Source: Bacteroides sp. (lineage in GTDB: Bacteria > Bacteroidota > Bacteroidia > Bacteroidales > SM23-62). Taken from it: a stretch of DNA of 5,201 nt. A program made the position numbers and the translations under genes. The stretch is from the NCBI GenBank assembly GCA_030589965.1, contig JAUUZM010000252.1, positions 1 to 5,201 of the forward strand, read 5' to 3'. The notes under the pieces were generated by a model, which saw nothing but the letters and a program-made list of their open reading frames with translations, was not told the DNA's origin and did not search any database. Positions within the stretch are counted from its first letter, which is position 1. Each line of letters opens with the position of its first letter. Below are positions 1 to 5,201 of this stretch, piece after piece.

Positions 1-770
1 GTCATCACCCTTTTCATCTGGAAAATACACTTTCATGTCTCAAAGCAGGGAAAGCAGTCCTTTGTGAGAAACCATTTACCATGAACAGCAGGGAACTGGA
101 GATCCTGGTAAAAACAGCCAGGGAGAATGATGTATTTCTAATGGAAGCCATATGGACAAGATTCCTTCCATCTACCAGGAAGGTTCTGGAACTTGCAAAT
201 TCGGATGTACTGGGAAATCTGCTAAATCTATATGCAGACTTTGGATTCTTACTGGATTTTGATCCAACTCATCGCTTGTATGATCCGGCCAGAGGCGGTG
301 GTGCACTTTTGGACATCGGGATATATCCGGTTTTTATATCCCTACTCATGGGAGGATTGCCTGAATCTATCACAGGAAATGCACGGTTCACTGAAAATAA
401 GGTTGACCATAGTGGAAACCTGCTTTTCGAACAGGCAAATGCACTGAGATCATCCCTTAATTATACCCTTGTCACAGATGCTCCCACCGAAGCAAATATA
501 ATGTTTGAAAAAGGATGGATACGGATGGAATCCTGGTGGTTGACCCCCACACCCATTACCCTGCATATGCATGGAAAAGATCCTGAACGATTTGAATTTC
601 CGGAACCGGGAAATGGTTATCACTATGAGGCTGCAGAAGTCATGTCATGTCTGGATGCCGGATTGAAGGAGAGTCCAATGCTCCCCCTGGAATTTAGCAT
701 GGGTTTGATGCAGACCCTGGATTCTATCCGGAAAATTTGCGGAATTCATTATCAACAAGACAATCCATAA
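1..770 (+). CDS. Gfo/Idh/MocA family oxidoreductase, dihydrodiol dehydrogenase-like (5' end outside window)
   Basis: This is a predicted cytoplasmic NAD(P)-dependent dehydrogenase acting on a sugar, cyclitol or dihydrodiol; the substrate is unknown. The reading frame is open from the left edge (first whole codon at base 3), giving 255 visible residues. The ATG at 81 is internal. The 26 codons before it encode the family's conserved run ending in AGKAVLCEKPFTMN, whose EKP (visible residues 22-24) carries the Lys expected near the nicotinamide. Next come MEAIWTRFLP (about 47-56) and GGGALLDIGIYPV (about 98-110), with the Asp and Tyr of the typical D-x-G-x-Y substrate-site motif. The C-terminal half is the alpha/beta domain of the family. 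Complete relatives are about 320-335 residues, so roughly 70-80 N-terminal residues with the GxGxxG Rossmann loop lie outside the window. The stop at 768-770 is 12 bases before the sulfatase start, which suggests co-transcription. Family assignment is firm; the dihydrodiol dehydrogenase resemblance is from memory and does not fix a substrate. Confidence 0.92.
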   Translation, partial: HHPFHLENTLSCLKAGKAVLCEKPFTMNSRELEILVKTARENDVFLMEAIWTRFLPSTRKVLELANSDVLGNLLNLYADFGFLLDFDPTHRLYDPARGGGALLDIGIYPVFISLLMGGLPESITGNARFTENKVDHSGNLLFEQANALRSSLNYTLVTDAPTEANIMFEKGWIRMESWWLTPTPITLHMHGKDPERFEFPEPGNGYHYEAAEVMSCLDAGLKESPMLPLEFSMGLMQTLDSIRKICGIHYQQDNP

Positions 771-782
771 TCTGCTTAAACT

Positions 783-2210
783 ATGAGAAACTCCCTTTTT
801 CTGATTTCAATGACTTTTATTATTAGCTCCTGTTCTACAGAAAAACCTGAGCAGCTGCCAAACATAATTTACTTTATCGCAGATGACCTGGGATATGGTG
901 ACCTAAGCTGTTTCGGACAGGAAAAATTCTCAACACCAAATATCGACAGGCTGGCTGCTGAAGGAATGATGCTTACCCAGCATTACTCCGGTTCAACCGT
1001 CTGTGCCCCATCCCGCTCTGCTTTGTTAACAGGACAGCATACAGGGAGAACTCCCATTCGAGGTAATAAGGGAGTAAAGCCTGAGGGACAATGGCCCATT
1101 CCGGATGAAACCCAGACCCTGGCCGAGCTGATGAAACAGAAAGGTTACGTGACAGGTGGATTTGGGAAATGGGGACTCGGAGGTCCGGGTACGGAAGGGG
1201 ATCCTGTTTACCAGGGCTTTGACATGTACTTCGGCTATAATTGCCAGAGTCTTGCACATAATTATTATCCCTATCATTTATGGAATGGACTTGAAAAGGT
1301 AATCCTTACGGGAAATGAAGAAAATAAACAGGGTGTATACGCACCGGAACTGATTCATGAGAAAGCACTGGAATTTGTAAAGGAAAATAAGGATTCTCCC
1401 TTCTTTTTGTTTTATCCAAATGTGATCCCGCATGCTGAAATGTTTGCTCCTGAAGAATATATGAAGATGTATCGGAATAAATACCTGCCGGAGAAATCTT
1501 ATGAAGGAGCAGATGAAGGACATCCAAGATATAAAAATGGCGGGTATGGTTCACAGCCTGAATCCCATGCAGCATTTGCTGCTATGATCTCGGTCCTGGA
1601 TGATCAGGTAGGCGATTTATTGGATCTTGTGAAAGAACTCGGACTGGCAGAAAATACCCTGATTATCTTCACTTCTGATAACGGACCCCATCTGGAAGGC
1701 GGGGCAGATCCGGATTATTTTAACAGCAACGGTCCTTTTAGAGGCTATAAGCGGGACCTGTATGAAGGAGGAATCCGGGTTCCTACCATTGCATGGTGGC
1801 CCGGGAAGATTGCAGCAGGTTCTGAATCTGATCATCTCTCTGCATTCTGGGATGTGTATCCGACTTTTGCGGAAATTACATCTCAGCCTGTTATTCCCCA
1901 AGTAGATGGTATATCATTTCTACCAACCCTTCTGGGGGATTCCGGGCAGGAGGAACATGATTATCTGTATTGGGAATTTCATGAAAAGATGGGTAGGCAG
2001 GCAATCCGAAAAGGGGACTGGAAACTGGTTTTATACAATGTTTTTAATGAAACTCAAACCACCACAGAACTTTATAATATTAGTTCGGATCCTGGTGAAG
2101 AGGAAAATGTCGCAGAAAACCATCCGGAACTGGTTGAGGAACTGCTGGTATCTATCAAAGAAAGCCGGACTGAATCCGAAGTTTTTGTATTTGGAAGTAA
2201 ATCAAAGTAA
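783..2210 (+). CDS. Sulfatase (arylsulfatase A-like, Cys-type formylglycine), predicted lipoprotein
   Basis: This enzyme hydrolyses a sulfate ester, probably from a sulfated glycan or sugar, outside the cytoplasm. The 475 residues begin with a short lipoprotein signal: R2, a hydrophobic stretch at 5-14 and an ISSC lipobox with Cys17 as the lipidation site. The sulfatase core follows: metal-binding Asp34-Asp35 in IADDLGYGD, and signature CAPSR at 74-78, where Cys74 would be converted to formylglycine by a maturase not present here. GKWGLG is at 128-133 with Lys129, IPH with His217, SDNGPH with Asp299-Asn300, and RGYKRDLYEGGIRVP at 320-334 with Lys323. The C-terminal subdomain has the usual IRKGDWKL and ELYN..SDPGEEEN pattern. 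Length is normal for the family and nothing is broken. One notable point is Gly131 where many sulfatases have His (GKWHLG). The ATG at 783 is preferred because the next Met (residue 10) would destroy the signal peptide. No Shine-Dalgarno is visible. A doubled TAA ends the gene. Substrate and sulfatase subfamily cannot be assigned by eye. Confidence 0.95.
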   Translation: MRNSLFLISMTFIISSCSTEKPEQLPNIIYFIADDLGYGDLSCFGQEKFSTPNIDRLAAEGMMLTQHYSGSTVCAPSRSALLTGQHTGRTPIRGNKGVKPEGQWPIPDETQTLAELMKQKGYVTGGFGKWGLGGPGTEGDPVYQGFDMYFGYNCQSLAHNYYPYHLWNGLEKVILTGNEENKQGVYAPELIHEKALEFVKENKDSPFFLFYPNVIPHAEMFAPEEYMKMYRNKYLPEKSYEGADEGHPRYKNGGYGSQPESHAAFAAMISVLDDQVGDLLDLVKELGLAENTLIIFTSDNGPHLEGGADPDYFNSNGPFRGYKRDLYEGGIRVPTIAWWPGKIAAGSESDHLSAFWDVYPTFAEITSQPVIPQVDGISFLPTLLGDSGQEEHDYLYWEFHEKMGRQAIRKGDWKLVLYNVFNETQTTTELYNISSDPGEEENVAENHPELVEELLVSIKESRTESEVFVFGSKSK

Positions 2211-2222
2211 TAAACAGGTAAG

Positions 2223-2888
2223 ATGATAAAGGCGGTGCTGTTTGACATGGATGGAGTACTGGTGGATTCTGAGGAATTCATACGTGAAGCTGCTGTCCGG
2301 ATGTTTCATGAAAAGGGTTACTTGGTTAAGGCGGAAGATTTTATTCCATTTACCGGGACTGGTGAGAACCGCTTCCTGGGCGGAGTAGCTGAAAAATATG
2401 GCATTCACCTGGAGATTGAAAAAGATAAGACCAGAACATATCTGATCTATGAAGAGATAGTGAAGGGGAGGCTAAAAGCACTGCCAGGGGTATTTGAGAC
2501 CATGGAATTATGCAGGGACCTGGATTTGAAAACCGCAGTTACAACCTCTGCCGATGAATTCAAAATGCTGGTAAACCTGAAGGAGATTGCACTCCCGGTA
2601 AACTCCTTTACCATTACCGTCTTTGCTGACATGGTCAGGAATAAAAAACCGGATCCTGAAATTTTTCTTACAGCATGTGAAATGCTTGACTTAAAACCAT
2701 CAGAATGTGTGGTCATTGAGGATGCAATAAGCGGATTGGAAGCTGCCAGGTCAGCCGGAATGAAATCGATTGGACTCAGCACTACATTTTCACCAGAAGA
2801 ATTGGATATGGCTGTGAAGGGCTGGGATATGGCTTTGCGTATAATTCCGGATCTCTCATATCTAACTAAGGAAATACTCATGCATTAA
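2223..2888 (+). CDS. HAD-superfamily phosphatase/phosphomutase, beta-phosphoglucomutase/CbbY-like
   Basis: This is a predicted cytoplasmic Mg-dependent enzyme that removes or moves a phosphate on a sugar phosphate or related small metabolite. All four HAD motifs are visible in 221 residues, the usual size. Motif I is DMDGVLVDS with nucleophile Asp8 and acid/base Asp10. Motif II is VTTSA, with Thr108 (or Ser109) as phosphate ligand. Motif III is NKKPDPEIF with Lys142. Motif IV is VIEDAISGLEAA with Glu166-Asp167 for metal. The helical cap lies between about 15 and 88 and contains FTGTGENRFLGG (43-54). That cap motif recalls, from memory, the HAD domain of plant SOQ1 proteins more than classical beta-phosphoglucomutase. 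Mutase versus phosphatase activity cannot be decided from sequence. The gene starts 12 bases after the sulfatase stop. AGGT at 2217-2220 is only a weak Shine-Dalgarno and sits very close to the ATG. Context suggests handling of a sugar phosphate released in the same pathway (inference). Confidence 0.93.
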   Translation: MIKAVLFDMDGVLVDSEEFIREAAVRMFHEKGYLVKAEDFIPFTGTGENRFLGGVAEKYGIHLEIEKDKTRTYLIYEEIVKGRLKALPGVFETMELCRDLDLKTAVTTSADEFKMLVNLKEIALPVNSFTITVFADMVRNKKPDPEIFLTACEMLDLKPSECVVIEDAISGLEAARSAGMKSIGLSTTFSPEELDMAVKGWDMALRIIPDLSYLTKEILMH

Positions 2889-2915
2889 GCGAATTTATGT
2901 TATAAAATATATTGA

Positions 2916-2951
2916 GGACTTAGAGACTTCATTTTTTATATTTTTAAGTCC
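2916..2951. repeat. Imperfect inverted repeat (hairpin) in the gap before the aldo/keto reductase
   Basis: In the 83-base AT-rich gap 2889-2971, GGACTTA at 2916-2922 pairs exactly with TAAGTCC at 2945-2951. The stem can extend inward to 2926/2941 with two G-T wobbles, giving about 11 pairs around a 14-base loop that contains six T's in a row. It is not a convincing intrinsic terminator: the stem has few GC pairs and the right arm is followed by A-rich rather than T-rich sequence. TATTTTTA at 2939-2946 matches the Bacteroidota -7 consensus TAnnTTTG except at the last base, but no well-placed -33 TTTG lies upstream. It could be an operator or a leader hairpin of the downstream gene, or chance in AT-rich DNA. 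Confidence 0.3.
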
Positions 2952-2971
2952 AAAACCAATCCAAAACAAAA

Positions 2972-3970
2972 ATGTCAATGGTAAAACTAGGGAATACGGA
3001 TCTTGAAGTTTCTCAAATTGCCTTTGGAGCCTGGGCCATCGGTGGTTGGATGTGGGGTGGTAACGATGACAAAGATTCCAGGAGAGCTCTGGATATAGCT
3101 ATTGATCATGGCATTACTACCATCGATACAGCTCCCGTTTATGGCTTTGGGAAAAGCGAGAGCCTGGTAGGAAATGCCGTTCAGGGTAAAAGGGATAAGA
3201 TTCAGATACTTACCAAATATGGATTGCGCTGGGACGCAGACTTGGGTGAATTCTTCTTTTCAACCAGCATGAATGACGGAACACCCGTTAATGTCCACCG
3301 GTATTCCGGAAAGGAAAGCATAATCAAAGAATGTGAAGAAAGCCTCAAAAGATTACAAACTGATTATATTGATCTGTACCAGATCCACTGGTCTGATCCC
3401 AGCACCCCGGTAGCAGAAACCATGGAAGCGGTGGAAACCCTGATACAGCAGGGCAAAGTGCGAACTGCTGGTGTCTGTAATTACAATGTGGCGGATTTGC
3501 AAAAGGCCAACTCTGTACTTCCTATTGCTTCCAACCAGGTATCCTACAGCATGGTCAAGAGAGAGATCGAAGAGGAGACCATTCCATATTGTATTGAAAA
3601 CAACATTGGAATTATGGTCTACAGTCCCTTGCAACGAGGTATCCTTGGGGGTAAAATCCATCCTGATCATAGGTTCAGAAGAGGGGATAATCGTCCTGAC
3701 ACACCCTATTACAAACTAGGCAACATTATCCTAATCAATGAATTTCTGGATAAAATCTTACCTGTTGCTGAAAACAGAAAGGTAAGTTTGTCACAATTGG
3801 TTTTGCGTTGGACTCTCCAACAACCTGGAGTAACATGCCTGCTGGCAGGTGTCAGAAACGAGGAGCAACTGATTGATAATGCTGCCACCCTCCATTTTGA
3901 ATTGAATACATCTGAAATTGATTTTATAAATGATCATCTCAATAAGCTTGAGCTGATCTTTGATGAGTAA
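2972..3970 (+). CDS. Aldo/keto reductase
   Basis: This is a predicted cytoplasmic NADPH-dependent reductase that interconverts a carbonyl (aldehyde or ketone, possibly a sugar) and its alcohol. The 332 residues form a complete (beta/alpha)8 AKR. The catalytic tetrad is visible: Asp52 and Tyr57 in IDTAPVYG, Lys82 in LTKYG, and His139 in YQIHW. Further AKR marks are the N-terminal VSQIAFGAWAIGG, GVCNY at 167-171, SNQVSYS at 187-193, YSPLQRGILGGK at 217-228, and the C-terminal cofactor stretch AGVRNEEQLIDN (292-303), with Arg295, Gln299 and Asn303 spaced as in adenosine-phosphate binding. The general pattern resembles the IolS/YhdN-type bacterial AKRs, but the substrate is not identifiable. ATG at 2972 is chosen; an in-frame ATG at 2978 would lose only two residues. 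No Shine-Dalgarno is visible in the A-rich leader. The 83-base gap upstream, unlike the 12-base gaps earlier, suggests it may have its own promoter. A doubled TAA ends the gene. Confidence 0.95.
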   Translation: MSMVKLGNTDLEVSQIAFGAWAIGGWMWGGNDDKDSRRALDIAIDHGITTIDTAPVYGFGKSESLVGNAVQGKRDKIQILTKYGLRWDADLGEFFFSTSMNDGTPVNVHRYSGKESIIKECEESLKRLQTDYIDLYQIHWSDPSTPVAETMEAVETLIQQGKVRTAGVCNYNVADLQKANSVLPIASNQVSYSMVKREIEEETIPYCIENNIGIMVYSPLQRGILGGKIHPDHRFRRGDNRPDTPYYKLGNIILINEFLDKILPVAENRKVSLSQLVLRWTLQQPGVTCLLAGVRNEEQLIDNAATLHFELNTSEIDFINDHLNKLELIFDE

Positions 3971-4003
3971 TAAATAAAATATTAACTTCCTCCTGATGAG
4001 TAA
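3961..4003. repeat. Short direct repeat (TGATGAGTAA) bracketing the reductase-PHP gap
   Basis: The 10-base word TGATGAGTAA occurs at 3961-3970, where it forms the end and stop of the aldo/keto reductase, and again at 3994-4003, where it contains the ATG of the PHP gene. The copies start 33 bases apart. Each includes an ATG AGT, so the second start looks like a copy of the first context. Ten bases is short and may be chance. There is no sign of an insertion between the copies. Confidence 0.3.
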
Positions 4004-5201
4004 GTATATTCTAAAGGATTTTCCTGATTCTTCCGCTTTGCTTTTTGACTATCAGAGTCTGAGCGATAAAAGTATTCCCAGGGTTAATTCTCACGTACAC
4101 ACACCTTATTCATTCAGCTATTTCACGGAAATTACTGCCATTTTTGAGCAGTCTCTGAAGGATGGCGTTTCTCTCCTGGGTATTAATGACTTCCATACGG
4201 CTAAGGGATTCAGAGATTTTTATGAAGAAGCTCTGAAACATAAGATCTTTCCTATGTTTAATATTGAGATCGCCGGACTCATGGTGAAAGAACAGTATGA
4301 CAGATTCAGGATAAACGACCCTGTTAATCCGGGTAGAACATATCTTTCAGGGAAAGGTCTCGACTACCCTTTTCATTTGGATGAGGAATATGCGGTCAAA
4401 CTGCAGAACAGCCGGTACGAGAGCCAGGTTCATACAAAAGAGATAGTTGAAAATGCCAGCCGGATTATGCAGGAAGTTGATAAGGGACTGGAACTGAAAT
4501 TTTCAGAAGTGAAACGCAGATATGTCAGGGAATTTATCACCGAAAGACATGTAAGCAGGGCCATAAGAAACCTGATTGTTGAACGCTTCCCCGATCACGC
4601 AGATCAGAAAGCCGTTCTTTCAAAGATATTCGCCACTACTGAATGTACAGCGGATATGAATGATCATGCCTGGATCGAAAACGAGATTCGAGCAAGATTC
4701 CTGAAATCGGGCGGCAGGGCATTCGTAGAGGAAGAACAATCTGCCTTCATGCCAGTTTCTGAAGTCCTGGGAATTATACTTAATTCCGGAGGGATTCCCT
4801 GCTATGGAGTCTTACTCGACGATGAACTGGGAAGATGTACAGAATACGAAGCCAATAAACAGATTCTTCTAAATGAACTACTAACAAAAAATATTCATTG
4901 CATTGAATTCATTCCTTCGAGGAACCACCCTGAAGTTCTGAAAGACTATGCCAGTTTCTTCCGTAATAATGGTTTCCTTGTACTATTTGGCACGGCTCAT
5001 AGCACCCCGGATAAAAAACCTTTGTCGGTTTGTACACGGGACTGCAAACCTCTAGATGATGAACTCTCAAAATTATCCTACGAAGGCTGCTCAGTGATTG
5101 CTGCCCATCAATACCTTAGGGCAAGGGGAGAAAAAGGCTACCTGGATTCGGAAGGAAGTCCATACAAAAAACGAATGGAGGAATTTATATCATTGGGTAA
5201 A
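3996..5201 (+). CDS. PHP-domain protein with atypical metal site, YciV/TrpH-like (3' end outside window)
   Basis: The frame is open from ATG 3996 to the right edge, giving 402 residues with no stop. An in-frame TAA at 3975 leaves this ATG as the only usual start. The N-terminus matches PHP motif I (NSHVHTPYS, His33 and His35), followed by GINDFHTAKG (Asp65, His67) in the motif II place and FNIEIAG (Glu91) where PHP proteins have GVEIS. Later blocks follow the YciV/TrpH order: ITERHVSRAI (181-190), RFLKSGGRAFV (234-244), a GGIPCYGVLL segment (265-274), CIEFIPSRNHPEV (302-314) and LFGTAHST (330-337). PHP enzymes of this type are metal-dependent phosphoesterases or nucleases. Here several expected ligands look replaced: Phe66 for the motif II His, Val272 for the His of AHP, and GTAH for GSDxH. 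Activity is therefore uncertain. At least 65 residues follow the last motif, an extension. The gene lies 25 bases after the aldo/keto reductase and has no Shine-Dalgarno. Fold assignment is good; function is unknown. Confidence 0.82.
   Translation, partial: MSKYILKDFPDSSALLFDYQSLSDKSIPRVNSHVHTPYSFSYFTEITAIFEQSLKDGVSLLGINDFHTAKGFRDFYEEALKHKIFPMFNIEIAGLMVKEQYDRFRINDPVNPGRTYLSGKGLDYPFHLDEEYAVKLQNSRYESQVHTKEIVENASRIMQEVDKGLELKFSEVKRRYVREFITERHVSRAIRNLIVERFPDHADQKAVLSKIFATTECTADMNDHAWIENEIRARFLKSGGRAFVEEEQSAFMPVSEVLGIILNSGGIPCYGVLLDDELGRCTEYEANKQILLNELLTKNIHCIEFIPSRNHPEVLKDYASFFRNNGFLVLFGTAHSTPDKKPLSVCTRDCKPLDDELSKLSYEGCSVIAAHQYLRARGEKGYLDSEGSPYKKRMEEFISLGK

Noticed and set aside
81..83. ATG at 81 as the start of the first gene
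   Set aside because: The same frame is open to the left edge and the codons before 81 encode the conserved AGKAVLCEKP block of Gfo/Idh/MocA proteins, so this Met is internal.
1906..2226. 106-codon plus-strand open frame in another frame within the sulfatase 3' end
   Set aside because: The sulfatase frame there encodes the conserved C-terminal subdomain; the alternative product is Lys/Trp-rich and unrecognisable.
973..2281. Several 69-94-codon minus-strand open frames under the sulfatase
   Set aside because: They overlap each other and an intact sulfatase, and their translations show no domain or plausible membrane or signal pattern.
2447..2881. 144-codon open frame on the minus strand
   Set aside because: It lies entirely antisense to the HAD gene, which has all its catalytic motifs. 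The product is Ser-rich with no recognisable domain, as expected from a shadow frame.
2931..2951. T-run near the hairpin read as an intrinsic terminator for the HAD gene
   Set aside because: The T-run is in the loop, not after the stem, the stem has few GC pairs, and the sequence following is A-rich.
3353..3719. Minus-strand (105 codons) and out-of-frame plus-strand (82 codons) frames inside the aldo/keto reductase
   Set aside because: Both lie inside a complete AKR with full catalytic tetrad and have no recognisable content.
3987..3994. TTCCTCCT just before the PHP start as a ribosome binding site
   Set aside because: It is the complement of a Shine-Dalgarno sequence on this strand, so it cannot pair with the 16S rRNA tail; no minus-strand gene starts there.

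Overview
This window is a single-strand stretch of bacterial chromosome. It carries five genes in the same direction, with the first cut by the left edge and the last cut by the right edge. The likely source is a member of the Bacteroidota, which is inference rather than proof. The reasons are moderate GC with AT-rich gaps, A-rich leaders with almost no Shine-Dalgarno pairing before the starts, TAA stops (two of them doubled), a lipoprotein-type sulfatase, and protein sequences that resemble carbohydrate-catabolism families common in that phylum.

Layout. 1-770: the C-terminal three quarters of a Gfo/Idh/MocA-type NAD(P)-dependent oxidoreductase. 783-2210: a lipoprotein sulfatase of the formylglycine (Cys) type. 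2223-2888: a HAD phosphatase/phosphomutase of the beta-phosphoglucomutase/CbbY type. 2889-2971: an 83-base AT-rich gap with an imperfect hairpin and perhaps a weak promoter. 2972-3970: an aldo/keto reductase. 3996-5201: a PHP-domain protein with no stop before the window ends. The first three genes are separated by only 12 bases each and are probably one transcript. The gap before the aldo/keto reductase is the only place that looks like a new transcription start. The PHP gene follows it after 25 bases. No stretch without a gene exceeds 83 bases. I see no tRNA, rRNA, CRISPR array, insertion sequence or phage gene.

How the genes may work together (inference). The sulfatase would act outside the cytoplasm, anchored by its lipid, to remove sulfate from a glycan or sulfated small molecule. 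The sugar-type dehydrogenase, HAD phosphatase and aldo/keto reductase would process sugars or sugar phosphates in the cytoplasm. No glycoside hydrolase, SusC/SusD pair, transporter or regulator is visible, so this is not a demonstrable polysaccharide utilization locus and the substrate cannot be named.

The least ordinary item is the PHP-domain protein. It keeps the overall order of the YciV/TrpH-like (RNase AM-like) PHP fold, but several positions that normally bind metal look substituted, and it has a C-terminal extension. The other four genes look intact and conventional where visible.
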